Made by a program: the position numbers and the translations under genes. A DNA stretch of 64,000 nt from Modestobacter lapidis (GTDB lineage: Bacteria > Actinomycetota > Actinomycetes > Mycobacteriales > Geodermatophilaceae), in NCBI GenBank assembly GCA_019779905.1, contig JABAKE010000013.1, positions 1-64,000 on the forward strand. Reading direction: 5' to 3'. The notes beneath the pieces were generated by a model. The model was not told the DNA's origin. It did no database searches and was given only the letters and a program-made list of their open reading frames with translations. Positions 1 through 11,080 of the stretch are shown piece by piece (position 1 is the first letter of the stretch; every line of letters starts with the position of its first letter).

Positions 1-80
1 GCGAGGGCACCCCCGCCGCCCTCGTCACCGACCGCTCCACGCTCACCGGCGAGCATCTCGCCGCCTACGTCAGCACCTGA
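1..80 (+). CDS. C-terminal end of a UvrA-like ABC ATPase (5' truncated by window)
   Basis: An open frame enters from the left edge and stops at TGA 78-80, giving about 25 residues that end GEHLAAYVST. The pattern EGTPAALV...STLTGEHLAAYV resembles the extreme C-terminus of UvrA-paralogue ATPases (excision-repair-like or drug-resistance UvrA proteins), where this segment follows the last ABC signature region. Only the tail is present, so no catalytic motif can be checked; the call rests on recall of the family tail alone. Confidence 0.5.
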   Translation, partial: EGTPAALVTDRSTLTGEHLAAYVST

Positions 81-120
81 CCGAGGCCCGCACGGGCATC
101 GCGGGACGAGGAGATCGGTG

Positions 121-3020
<2,900 letters not shown>

Positions 3021-3042
3021 CGGACCCCCTCGCCCCCACCAC

Positions 3043-3090
3043 CGTGCTTTTTCGGGCTCAAGTACGCGTGCTTGAGCCCGAAAGAGCACG
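3043..3090. terminator. Long hairpin after eno-ftsB
   Basis: Two 20-nt arms (3043-3062 and 3071-3090) pair with a single G:T-type mismatch around an 8-nt loop. The flanks are C-rich on the left and G-rich on the right and could extend the stem. It separates the eno-ftsB unit from the next gene, which has its own -10-like hexamer. Confidence 0.75.
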
Positions 3091-3133
3091 GGGTCAGGGG
3101 GAGGGGGCGTGCGGGGGCGCGGAGCGCCTGCCG

Positions 3134-3139
3134 CAGACT
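3134..3139 (+). promoter_or_regulatory. -10-like hexamer CAGACT for the DUF501 gene
   Basis: CAGACT ends 7 nt before GTG 3147, the spacing seen at enolase. It supports a separate, leaderless transcript downstream of the hairpin at 3043-3090. Confidence 0.45.
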
Positions 3140-3146
3140 CGACCGG

Positions 3147-3731
3147 GTGAGTCACCCCGGAACCCGCCCGCCGCAGCCGGAACCCGTGTCCCCGGCCGAG
3201 CGGGCCGTCATCGGCCGGCAGCTCGGCCGTCCGCCCCGCGCGCTGGTCGGCGTCGCCCACCGGTGCCCGTGCGGCCAGCCCGACGTCGTCGAGACCTCGC
3301 CGCGGCTGGAGGACGGCACGCCCTTCCCGACGCTGTACTACCTCACCTGCCCGCGGGCGACGGCGGCCGCGAGCCGGCTGGAATCCACCGGCCGGATGCG
3401 CGACTGGCAGGACGACCTGGCCGCCGACCCGGAACTGTCGGCGGCCTACCTGGCCGCGCACGAGTCGTTCCTGGCCACCCGTGACGCTCGCGACGTGCTG
3501 CCCACCCGGGCCAGCGCGGGCGGGATGCCCGACCGGGTGAAGTGCCTGCACGCGCTGGCCGGGCACGCCCTGGCCGCCGGGCCCGGGGTGAACCCGATCG
3601 GTGACCGGGCGGTCGAGGAGATGGGCCGATGGTGGACGGCCGGGCCGTGCGCCGTGCCGTCCGCTGCTCCTCCGGCCCAGCCCGCCACCCCCGCCGACGG
3701 GGCCGCCGGCCGGCCGAGGAGTGGCGCGTGA
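3147..3731 (+). CDS. DUF501 family protein
   Basis: A 194-residue protein. The conserved core runs from VIGRQLGRPPRALVGVAHRCPCGQPDVV to the region MPDRVKCLHALAGHALA and GVNPIGD. The cysteines in CPCGQP, LTCPRA and VKCLH look like a metal-binding set. The DUF501 family is almost confined to Actinobacteria and sits between FtsB and exopolyphosphatase, as here (Rv1025 in M. tuberculosis). Start GTG 3147 is chosen from the hexamer spacing and because residues upstream in the frame come from the hairpin. The stop overlaps the next start (GTGA). Function unknown. Confidence 0.85.
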   Translation: MSHPGTRPPQPEPVSPAERAVIGRQLGRPPRALVGVAHRCPCGQPDVVETSPRLEDGTPFPTLYYLTCPRATAAASRLESTGRMRDWQDDLAADPELSAAYLAAHESFLATRDARDVLPTRASAGGMPDRVKCLHALAGHALAAGPGVNPIGDRAVEEMGRWWTAGPCAVPSAAPPAQPATPADGAAGRPRSGA

Positions 3732-4678
3732 CCCGGGTCGCCGCCATCGACTGCGGCACCAACTCGATCCGGTTGCTCGTCACCGACGTCCCGCCTGAGG
3801 GGCCGCACCGCGACCTGCTGCGGCGGATGGAGGTCGTTCGTCTCGGCGAGGGCGTCGACGCCACCGGCCGGCTGGCCCCGCAGGCGATCGAGCGCACCCG
3901 GGGCGTGCTGGCCCAGTACGCCGCGCAGGCCCGCGAACTGGGCGCCGAGCGGGTCCGGATGGTCGCCACCAGCGCGACCCGGGACGCCGCCAACCGGGCG
4001 GAGTTCGAGGCGATGGTCATCGCGACGCTCGGGCAGCTGCCCGACGTGGCCACCGGGGTGGAGGAGGCCGGGCTGTCCTACCTGGGCGCCACCGCCTCGC
4101 TGGCCACCGCGGCCGCCGCCCACGGGAGTGCGGCGCCACGGCCGCCCTACCTGGTGGTCGACATCGGCGGCGGCTCGACGGAGTTCGTGCTCGGCGACGC
4201 CTCGGGCGTGCGGGCGGCCCGCTCGGTGGACGTCGGCTGCGTCCGGCTCACCGAACGGCACCTGCGCAGCGACCCGCCGCCGCCGGACGAGGTGCAGGCC
4301 GCCGAGGCCGACATCCGGGCGGCCCTGGCGCAGGTGGCCACCGACGTGCCGGTCGGCGAGACGGCCACGCTCGTCGGGCTGGCCGGCTCGGTGACGACGG
4401 TGGCCGCGCTGGCCCTGGGGCTGCCCGCCTACGACGCGACGGCCATCCACGGGTCGCGGATCCCGGTCGGCGCCGTCCGGTCGGTGACCGCGGGGCTGCT
4501 CACCGCCACCCGCGCCCGGCGGGCGGCCCTGCCGGTGATGCACCCGGGCCGGGTCGACGTCATCGGCGCCGGTGCCCTGGTGCTGCGGGTGGTCATGGAC
4601 GCCTTCGATCTCGACGAGGTCGTGGTCAGCGAGCACGACATCCTCGACGGCATCGCCCTCCGTCTCGCGCGTTCCTGA
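3728..4678 (+). CDS. ppx: Exopolyphosphatase / pppGpp phosphohydrolase (Ppx/GppA family)
   Basis: 316 residues, the short single-module form typical of actinobacteria. The ASKHA-fold phosphate loops are visible: AIDCGTNSIRLLV at the start and VVDIGGGSTEFVLG near residue 145, with ATSATRDAANR between them. Family members degrade inorganic polyphosphate or pppGpp; which substrate is used cannot be told from sequence. The GTG overlaps the DUF501 stop by 4 bp, so it is coupled to it. Hairpin element copy 1 follows directly. Confidence 0.93.
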   Translation: MTRVAAIDCGTNSIRLLVTDVPPEGPHRDLLRRMEVVRLGEGVDATGRLAPQAIERTRGVLAQYAAQARELGAERVRMVATSATRDAANRAEFEAMVIATLGQLPDVATGVEEAGLSYLGATASLATAAAAHGSAAPRPPYLVVDIGGGSTEFVLGDASGVRAARSVDVGCVRLTERHLRSDPPPPDEVQAAEADIRAALAQVATDVPVGETATLVGLAGSVTTVAALALGLPAYDATAIHGSRIPVGAVRSVTAGLLTATRARRAALPVMHPGRVDVIGAGALVLRVVMDAFDLDEVVVSEHDILDGIALRLARS

Positions 4679-4693
4679 CGCCGCCCGCGGCCC

Positions 4694-4750
4694 GAAGGAC
4701 CCCCTCCTCCCCACCCCTCGCAAGCTCGGGGCGGTGCCCTGGCGGGGGCC
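4694..4750. repeat. Intergenic hairpin element, copy 1
   Basis: A 57-bp element that begins GAAGGACCCCCTCC and ends TGGCGGGGGCC, so the outer arms pair; the centre CCCCTCGCAAGCTCGGGG forms an inner imperfect hairpin. It lies between the convergent ppx and DUF4235 genes and so probably ends both transcripts. Four related copies are at 18671, 23613, 25763 and 62067. Confidence 0.8.
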
Positions 4751-5067
4751 TACGCGGCGCTGTCGGCGTTCAGGCCGGGCGGCAGCTTGCCGGTCAGCTT
4801 CTGGTAGGTCGCCGCCGCGCCCCGGGCGGCGACCAGCCGGGCGGAGGCGTACAGCACGCCGGTGGCCGCCGACCAGGCCAGCGCGTCGGGCCAGGTCACC
4901 CCCGGTGCCGCCGGGTTCTTCGGCGGCGGGTAGCCACGGAGCCTCAGCCACGCCGAATCGGCCGCCTTCTTGACGACGATGCCGCTGGGGATGGCCATCC
5001 CCAGCCCGAGCACCTTGTACAACAGCGGGGTCTTGACCTTCTGCTTCTTCGCCACGACGGCGATCAT
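4750..5067 (-). CDS. DUF4235 family small membrane protein
   Basis: About 105 residues. AKKQKVKTPLLYKVLGLGMAI at the N-terminus, a helix with GIVVKKAADSAWLRLRG, and WPDALAWSAATGVLYASARL followed by RGAAATYQKLTGKLP match the DUF4235 pattern of two short membrane helices. ATG 5065-5067 is taken; a GTG four codons later (5055) is an equally plausible start. The gene is divergent from the uracil-DNA glycosylase with about 50 bp between starts. Its stop codon touches the hairpin element. No function is known. Confidence 0.75.
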   Translation of the reverse strand: MIAVVAKKQKVKTPLLYKVLGLGMAIPSGIVVKKAADSAWLRLRGYPPPKNPAAPGVTWPDALAWSAATGVLYASARLVAARGAAATYQKLTGKLPPGLNADSAA

Positions 5068-5117
5068 GCCGTGGGGGGCGCTGCCCCGCTCGCTCCGTTC
5101 CGTGCTGTGCTGTCGGC

Positions 5118-5924
5118 ATGGCACGCGACGCCGACGGCTACCCGGTCACCGCCAGCCCGGCGGGCGTGCGGCGGAGCGCCGCCGCCACCCGCGACCTCGC
5201 CGTCCTGGACGAGCGGATCTCGGGCTGCCGGGCCTGCCCGCGCCTGGTGCGCTGGCGGGAAGAGGTGGCGATGGTCAAGCGGGCCTCCTTCCGCGGCGAG
5301 GACTACTGGGGCCGGCCGGTACCGGGGCTCGGGCCGGCCGACGCGCGGATCGCCGTCGTCGGGCTGGCCCCGGCGGCGCACGGCGGCAACCGCACCGGCC
5401 GGGTGTTCACCGGTGACCGCAGCGGTGACTGGATCTTCGCCGCGCTGTGGCGGGCCGGGCTGGCCAACCAGCCCACCTCCACCCACCTCGGCGACGGGCT
5501 CGAGCTCACCGACGTCCGGGTCTGCGCCTCGGTGCGCTGCGCTCCGCCGGCCAACGCCCCCACGCCCGGGGAGCGGGACACCTGCTCGCCCTGGCTGGCC
5601 CGCGAGCTGGAGCTGCTGCCCCGGCTGCGGGTGGTCGTCGTGCTCGGCGGCTTCGGTTGGACGGCGCTGTGGCCGGTGCTGGGCGCCGCCGGGTACGCGG
5701 TTCCCCGGCCGCGGCCGGCCTTCGGGCACGGCGTCGAGGTTCCCCTGGCCGGTCCGCGACGGCCGCTGACCCTGCTGGGCAGCTACCACGTCAGCCAGCA
5801 GAACACCTTCACCGGCAAGCTCACCGAGCCGATGCTCGACGCCGTGCTGGCCCGCGCGAACGAGCTGGCCGCCGGCGGGGGGACGACCTCGTCGTCGGGT
5901 CGCGGACCGGCCGGACGCGAATAG
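5118..5924 (+). CDS. Family 5 (UdgB-type) uracil-DNA glycosylase
   Basis: 268 residues. It removes uracil and some deaminated purines from DNA as the first step of base excision repair. CRACPRL near residue 37, VCASVRC and DTCSPW supply the four cysteines of the 4Fe-4S cluster. The active-site region is GLAPAAHGGNRTGRVFTGD, which has Ala rather than the Asp or Glu of family 4, as expected for family 5. The DNA-intercalation motif is SYHVSQQN. The C-terminal 20 residues are low complexity. Ten bases separate it from the NADH dehydrogenase gene, which has its own -10-like hexamer. Confidence 0.9.
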   Translation: MARDADGYPVTASPAGVRRSAAATRDLAVLDERISGCRACPRLVRWREEVAMVKRASFRGEDYWGRPVPGLGPADARIAVVGLAPAAHGGNRTGRVFTGDRSGDWIFAALWRAGLANQPTSTHLGDGLELTDVRVCASVRCAPPANAPTPGERDTCSPWLARELELLPRLRVVVVLGGFGWTALWPVLGAAGYAVPRPRPAFGHGVEVPLAGPRRPLTLLGSYHVSQQNTFTGKLTEPMLDAVLARANELAAGGGTTSSSGRGPAGRE

Positions 5925-5927
5925 GGT
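5922..5927 (+). promoter_or_regulatory. -10 element TAGGGT for a leaderless ndh transcript
   Basis: TAGGGT overlaps the stop codon of the glycosylase gene (TAG 5922-5924) and ends 6 nt before ATG 5934. No ribosome-binding site is present in the gap. Confidence 0.6.
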
Positions 5928-5933
5928 GGTCGC

Positions 5934-7319
5934 ATGGCCAAGCGACCGGTGATCCTGATCGTGGGTGGTGGCTACGTCGGCCTCTACACCGCGCTGCGAC
6001 TGCAGAAGAAGCTGAGCCGCGGGCGGGCCGACGTCATCGTGGTCGATCCCCAGCCGCACATGACCTACCAGCCGTTCCTGCCCGAGGCGGCGGCCGGGTC
6101 GGTCGAGCCGCGGCACGTCGTCGTGCCGCTGCGGCGCACCCTCGACAAATGCCGGGTGATCACCGGCGCCGTCACCGGGCTGACCCACGCGGACCGGACG
6201 GCGCAGGTCACCCCCGCCGTGGGCGATGCGTTCGAGGTCCGGTACGACGTGCTGGTCATGGCCGCGGGCTCGGTCGCGCGCACCCTGCCGATCCCGGGGC
6301 TCCGGGAACGCGGGATCGGCTTCAAGAACGTCGGCGAGGCCATCTACCTGCGCAACCACGTGCTCGCCCGGCTGGACGCGGCCAGCTCCACCGACGACCC
6401 GGCGGTGCGCCGCAAGGCGCTCACGTTCACCTTCGTGGGGGGCGGCTACGCCGGCATCGAGGCGTTCGCCGAGCTCGAGGACATGGCCCGGTACGCCGTT
6501 GAGCGCGACTACCCGCGGCTCACCCCGGAGGACATGCGCTGGGTGCTGGTCGAGGCGACCGGCCGGATCCTGCCCGAGGTCGACCTGGACATGGGGGAGT
6601 GGACCGTCCAGCAGCTCATCGCCCGGGGGATGGAGCTGAAGCTGGAGACCCGGCTGGAGTCGGTGACGGCCGACGGCATCGTCACCACCGGCGACGGCGA
6701 CTCCTTCGCCAGCGACACCCTCGTCTGGACGGCGGGCACCAAGCCGCACCCGATGCTGGCCGCCACCGACCTGCCCCTCGACGAGCGGGGCCGGGTGTGC
6801 TGTGAGGCGACGCTGCAGGTCGTCGGGATGGACGGCGCGTGGGCCGCCGGCGACCTGGCCGCCGTCCCGGACCTGACCAAGGACGAGCCAGGGGCCACCA
6901 CCGCGCCCAACGCCCAGCACGCCGTCCGGCAGGCCAAGCAGCTGGCGGACAACATCGTCGCGGTGCTGGCCGGGCAGGAGCCGGCGCCCTACCGGCACGC
7001 CTACGCCGGTTCCGTCGCCAGTCTGGGCCTGCACAAGGGCGTCGCCCAGGTCTACGGCGTCAAGCTCAAGGGCTGGCCGGCCTGGATGATGCACCGCCTC
7101 TACCACGTCAGCCGGGTGCCCACCTTCAACCGCAAGGTGCGGGTCATCGCCGACTGGGCGCTGGCGTCGGTGTTCCGGCGGGAGGTCATCTCGCTGGGCC
7201 AGCTGCAGGATCCCCGCCACGAGTTCCTCGCCGCGGCGACCGGCGGTGCGCCGCTGCCGCCGCCGTCCGACGGCGACAAGGCCCAGTCCGGTGGGGGCCC
7301 GGCGGCCCGGGCCGGCTGA
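5934..7319 (+). CDS. ndh: NAD(P)/FAD-dependent oxidoreductase, type II NADH dehydrogenase-like
   Basis: 461 residues. The first Rossmann fold is at the N-terminus (ILIVGGGYVGLYTALRL, FAD). TYQPFLPEAAAG matches the NDH-2 active region. A second dinucleotide motif, FVGGGYAGIEAFAELED, lies near residue 170 (NADH), and the FAD-closing motif GAWAAGDLAAVPD near 302. The C-terminal part, WPAWMMHRLYH...NRKVRVIADWAL, fits a membrane-associating region. Family members pass electrons from NADH to menaquinone without proton pumping. The protein is somewhat longer than the usual 400-440 residues because of a low-complexity tail. A tRNA gene follows. Confidence 0.88.
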   Translation: MAKRPVILIVGGGYVGLYTALRLQKKLSRGRADVIVVDPQPHMTYQPFLPEAAAGSVEPRHVVVPLRRTLDKCRVITGAVTGLTHADRTAQVTPAVGDAFEVRYDVLVMAAGSVARTLPIPGLRERGIGFKNVGEAIYLRNHVLARLDAASSTDDPAVRRKALTFTFVGGGYAGIEAFAELEDMARYAVERDYPRLTPEDMRWVLVEATGRILPEVDLDMGEWTVQQLIARGMELKLETRLESVTADGIVTTGDGDSFASDTLVWTAGTKPHPMLAATDLPLDERGRVCCEATLQVVGMDGAWAAGDLAAVPDLTKDEPGATTAPNAQHAVRQAKQLADNIVAVLAGQEPAPYRHAYAGSVASLGLHKGVAQVYGVKLKGWPAWMMHRLYHVSRVPTFNRKVRVIADWALASVFRREVISLGQLQDPRHEFLAAATGGAPLPPPSDGDKAQSGGGPAARAG

Positions 7320-7368
7320 GCGGGCCGCCCCCGGTTCGGGCGCCAGGGTAGTTTCCGTCCCCGGTGTG

Positions 7369-7442
7369 GCCCCCGTAGCCCAATCGGCAGAGGCAGGCCC
7401 CTTAAAAGGGTTCCAGTGTCGGTTCGAACCCGACCGGGGGCA
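7369..7442 (+). tRNA. tRNA with UAA anticodon (nominal tRNA-Leu), short variable arm
   Basis: A 74-nt cloverleaf. The acceptor arms are GCCCCCG and CGGGGGC with discriminator A7442. The D arm has a 3-bp stem and an 11-nt loop containing GG. The anticodon stem is GGCCC/GGGTT (two G:T pairs) with loop CTTAAAA, placing anticodon TAA at 7403-7405. The variable region is only five bases (CCAGT). The T arm is GTCGG-TTCGAAC-CCGAC. The CCA end is not encoded. Bacterial leucine tRNAs normally carry a long variable arm, so the class I shape is unusual; I recall similar genes annotated as tRNA-Leu(TAA) in other Actinobacteria. Confidence 0.85.
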
Positions 7443-7633
7443 CAGCGTGACGACGTGCCCGCTGGGTCGCCGAGCCCGACGTCACCTGCCGCAAGGTGGT
7501 TGACGGTGCACCGACGGCAGGAGACGGTCCCGGCGCGAGCCCGAGCATTCGGGCGTACGCCGACGAACAAGCGAGGCCGTCATGGTGCCGATCGCCCTCC
7601 GCAGCTGCGCCGACCCGGCTCGCGGGAGTTGAG

Positions 7634-9364
7634 GTGTCCCGTGCGTGGGCCCGTCGGCTGACGTGCGCCGCTGCCGCGCTGGCCGTCGGGCTCTCCCCGC
7701 TCGTCGTGACGACCACCGCGGTCGCGGCCGAGGACCCCGCCGTCGAGGCGCCCGCGCCGGAGTCGCCCGCGCCCGCCGAGGGGGCTGAGCCGCCGCTGGT
7801 CAGCGGGGTGGAGGCCAGCAAGGCCGCCCTGGTCCGCATCGAGACCTCGGCCGTGGCGGAGATCGTGCACATCGACCACTCGTCCGGCGACGTCGACCTG
7901 GTCCGGGGGCGCTACTCGGTCCCGGTCGCCTCCGGAACGGGCGTGTTCGTCTCCGCGGACGGCGTCATCACGACGGCCGGCCGGAACGTGATCCTCGACG
8001 AGAAGCAGGTCGGGATCTCCGCCGCCAACCAGCTGTTCACCGACCAGCTCGCGCAGACACTGGTCGGCAACGACGGTGACCTCTCCCGGCGCGCCCGGTC
8101 GACCGATCCCCGGTGGGACCCGCACCTCCAGCACTGCTACGACCGGGTGGACCACTGCGTGCTCTTCACGGTTCCCCAGTACGAGGTGTTCCCGTACACC
8201 ACGACCGGGGTCAGCGCCCCGGCCGACCTGATCACGGCGCCCGGTGGGCCGGCCGACGTGGCGGTGCTCCGGATCAGCGGCGGCGGCGGAACGCCGACGG
8301 CGGAGCTTGCCCCGGCCGACCGGCCGGCGCCCGCGGAGGCGCTGCTGACCGGGTTCGACCAGCTCCCGCGCCCCGACCTCGCGGCCGCCACCATGCCGGT
8401 GCGGGCGGACGCCGCGACCGGTGGCCTCAGCGCCGAGGGCGATCTCGGCGGGGCGCTGGGCAACGGGATGACCGGGGGCGCCGTCCTCGACCCGGCCACC
8501 GGCGAGCTGGCCGGGCTGGCGACGACGGCGGACGACGGTGCCCCGCTGCTCATCCCGGCCGGGGCCGTCCGCACCGCGCTCGACGCCGCCGGCACCTCGC
8601 CGGACCCCTCGGAGTTCGACGCGGTGTTCCGCCGGGGCCTGGACCACATGGCCAGCGGGCACACGCCCGGCTCGGCCGTCGGCGCGTTCGAGGAGTCGCT
8701 GACCTACTACGACTCGGCGCTGGCCGACCAGTACCTGCAGCGGGCGCGGGAGCAGGCGGGCGCATCGGGCCAGGCGGCCTCGGCTGCCGGCGCGGACGAC
8801 GGTGGATTCCCCGGCGGGCCGATCGGGTGGCTGGTCCTCCTGCTCGTCGCCGTCCTCGTCGCCGTGGCCGTCGCCCTGCTGCTCCGTCGCCGCCGCGCGG
8901 CGGCCGGCCGGCGCGGCGGAGGCGGTCCGGGCGGCGGTGCCCCGGTGCCGTCCGGACCGGCTCCGGGCCCGCCCGGGGCCGCGGCCCCCACGGCCGCTGC
9001 GGCCGGTGGCCTGACCGCTGCCCGCCCGGCCGGCTCGCCGGCCGGAGAGGTGCCACCGCCGCTGGACCCGACCGCCGAGGGGCGGAAGCCGGAGCCGGTC
9101 AGCGCGGCGGTGTCCGCGGTCGGCGCCGGGTCGTCGGCCCCCGGGGGCACGACGATGATCGCCCGGCCACCGCTGCGGGGCGCCCCTCCGGCCGCGGTAC
9201 CCGGCGCCGGGTCGCCGCCCCGGCCGGCCCCGCGCAGCGGCGACAGCGCAGCGGGCGCCGCGGTGCCCGGCTCGGCCGGCCAGCCGGCCTTCTGCAGCGA
9301 CTGCGGGCAGAAGCTGCGGGACGGCGCCCGCTTCTGCGGCGCGTGCGGTGCCCGGGCCGACTGA
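7634..9364 (+). CDS. Membrane-anchored trypsin-like (probably inactive) protein with C-terminal zinc ribbon
   Basis: 576 residues from GTG 7634 (GGAG six bases upstream). Layout: signal peptide (1-32, ending TTTAVAA), acidic proline-rich linker, a chymotrypsin-like domain (about 55-320), a helical segment, a transmembrane helix (about 395-420), a long Gly/Pro/Ala linker, and a CSDCG...FCGACG zinc ribbon (about 552-573). The protease-like domain has GTGVFVSADGVITTAG where active enzymes have a catalytic His, and GMTGGAVLD where GNSGG would hold the catalytic Ser, so it looks inactive. It is followed one base after its stop by a kinase start, and an FHA-ABC transporter follows that. Confidence 0.7.
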   Translation: MSRAWARRLTCAAAALAVGLSPLVVTTTAVAAEDPAVEAPAPESPAPAEGAEPPLVSGVEASKAALVRIETSAVAEIVHIDHSSGDVDLVRGRYSVPVASGTGVFVSADGVITTAGRNVILDEKQVGISAANQLFTDQLAQTLVGNDGDLSRRARSTDPRWDPHLQHCYDRVDHCVLFTVPQYEVFPYTTTGVSAPADLITAPGGPADVAVLRISGGGGTPTAELAPADRPAPAEALLTGFDQLPRPDLAAATMPVRADAATGGLSAEGDLGGALGNGMTGGAVLDPATGELAGLATTADDGAPLLIPAGAVRTALDAAGTSPDPSEFDAVFRRGLDHMASGHTPGSAVGAFEESLTYYDSALADQYLQRAREQAGASGQAASAAGADDGGFPGGPIGWLVLLLVAVLVAVAVALLLRRRRAAAGRRGGGGPGGGAPVPSGPAPGPPGAAAPTAAAAGGLTAARPAGSPAGEVPPPLDPTAEGRKPEPVSAAVSAVGAGSSAPGGTTMIARPPLRGAPPAAVPGAGSPPRPAPRSGDSAAGAAVPGSAGQPAFCSDCGQKLRDGARFCGACGARAD

Positions 9365-9365
9365 G

Positions 9366-11057
9366 ATGGTGTCCCCGTTGCTCCTGCTCGAGCCGGGTGC
9401 GCAGTTCGGGAGCTACCTGGTCGAGTCGGTCGTCGGCCGCGGTGGGATGGGGGTGGTCTACCGCGCACGGGACACCCGGCTGGACCGGCCGGTCGCCCTG
9501 AAGCTCCTGGCACCGGAGCTCACGGTCAACGCCACGTTCCGCGCCCGGTTCGTCCGGGAGTCCCGGCTGGCCGCCGCCGCGGACCACCCGAACATCATCC
9601 CGATCTACGAGGCGGGGGACGCCGACGGGCTGCTGTACCTGGCGATGCGCTTCGTGCGCGGCGTCGACCTGCGGGCCGACCTCGACCGGCGGACGCTGCT
9701 GCCCGTGCCGGAGGCTCTCGACGTCCTCCGGCAGACGGCGGCCGCGCTGGACGCCGCGCACCAGGCAGGCCTGGTGCACCGTGACGTCAAACCGGCCAAC
9801 ATCCTGCTCGCCGACGCCCCGCCCGGGGTCCGTCGCCACGTGTACCTCACCGACTTCGGTCTGACCAAACGCTCGTCGTCGGTCTCCGGGCTGACCACGA
9901 CCGGCCACTTCCTCGGCACGCTGGACTACGTGGCACCCGAGCAGATCCGCGGGGAGCCGGTCGATGCCCGGGCCGACGTGTACGCGCTGGCCTGCGTGGC
10001 CTACGCCGTCCTGACCGGGCGCCCGCCCTTCGACAAGGACGACGAGGCCGCCATCCTCTGGTCGCACATGTCGGCGGAGCCGCCGCGGGCCAGCGCGATG
10101 CGCCCCGAACTGCCGGCCGCCCTGGACTCCGCACTCGCCGCCGGCCTGGCGAAGGCCAGGGAGGACCGCCCGCCCAGTTGCGGCGCGCTGGTGGCGCTGC
10201 TGGGCGGGGCCGAGCCGGGGCCCGGCGCGCCGCCGCGGGGACGACGGGGCATCTGGCGCGGCCGCCAGGCTGCCGCCGGGCTGCCGGCGCCGCGGTCGGG
10301 CTCGCACCCCGGCCCGGCCGCGGACCCGGCACCGGCCTCCTCCCTCGCCCCGGGGCACGCGTCGGCCTCGGCGCACGCGCCGGCCCCGGACGCGGCTCCG
10401 GATCTGGCGGTCGCCGCGGACGCCGCCCCGCCCGGTCGCGCACCGGCCCGCCGGCGGCTCGGCGGCCTCCGCCACGTGCTGGCCGTCGCGGCGGTGCTGG
10501 CGGTGGCCGTCGCCGCCGGCCTGGTGGTGCTGCCGCGGGGCGGGGAGGACTGGGGGCAGTTCAGCGACCCCGGGCTGCCGTACACCCTCGAGGTGCCGGC
10601 GGACTGGACGCCACGGACGATGGACGCCGGTGACAGCACGGTCACCGTGCTCGCACCGACCGACCTCCTCGGCCTCTTCGCCGACGATCCCGCCGCCATG
10701 GCCGCGGCGGCGGAAGCCGCCCGCAGCGATCCCGGCTCGGTGGTCGGGCTGGCGATCTACCACCGTCCCCGGCTCGACGGGGCCTCCCTCCGGTCGGTGG
10801 TGGGGTCCGCCCGGGCGCTCCTGCCGGGAGCCGAGGGGACGCTGACCCCCCGGGGCAGGGCGCCGGTCGGGGAGCTCGAGGCCGAGGTCATGACCGGCTC
10901 CTTCGCCCTCTCGGCCGAGCAGAGCCTGCGGGTGCGGGTGCTGGCGGTCGAGTCCACCCCGCACCAGCTGTTCGTCTTCTTCGCCCCGCCGGCGGTGTTC
11001 GCCGAGACCTCCGGGACGTTCGACCGGGTCGCCGGCTCGCTGCGCACCACGGGTTGA
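9366..11057 (+). CDS. Receptor-like serine/threonine protein kinase (Hanks type)
   Basis: 563 residues from ATG 9366; GTG 9369 is an alternative. The kinase domain spans about 15-275: glycine loop GRGGMG (24-29), ATP-binding K46 in VALKLL, catalytic HRDVKPANIL near 138, DFG near 163, APEQ and an activation loop with several Ser/Thr. An Ala/Pro-rich juxtamembrane linker leads to one transmembrane helix (about 370-390), then an extracellular domain (YTLEVPADWTP...SGTFDRVAGSLR) resembling PsbP/Mog1-type sensor folds, not PASTA repeats. The next gene encodes an FHA transporter, as in the PknF-Rv1747 pair of M. tuberculosis. Confidence 0.9.
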   Translation: MVSPLLLLEPGAQFGSYLVESVVGRGGMGVVYRARDTRLDRPVALKLLAPELTVNATFRARFVRESRLAAAADHPNIIPIYEAGDADGLLYLAMRFVRGVDLRADLDRRTLLPVPEALDVLRQTAAALDAAHQAGLVHRDVKPANILLADAPPGVRRHVYLTDFGLTKRSSSVSGLTTTGHFLGTLDYVAPEQIRGEPVDARADVYALACVAYAVLTGRPPFDKDDEAAILWSHMSAEPPRASAMRPELPAALDSALAAGLAKAREDRPPSCGALVALLGGAEPGPGAPPRGRRGIWRGRQAAAGLPAPRSGSHPGPAADPAPASSLAPGHASASAHAPAPDAAPDLAVAADAAPPGRAPARRRLGGLRHVLAVAAVLAVAVAAGLVVLPRGGEDWGQFSDPGLPYTLEVPADWTPRTMDAGDSTVTVLAPTDLLGLFADDPAAMAAAAEAARSDPGSVVGLAIYHRPRLDGASLRSVVGSARALLPGAEGTLTPRGRAPVGELEAEVMTGSFALSAEQSLRVRVLAVESTPHQLFVFFAPPAVFAETSGTFDRVAGSLRTTG

Positions 11058-11080
11058 CGCGAACTCGAGGAGGAGGGGCC

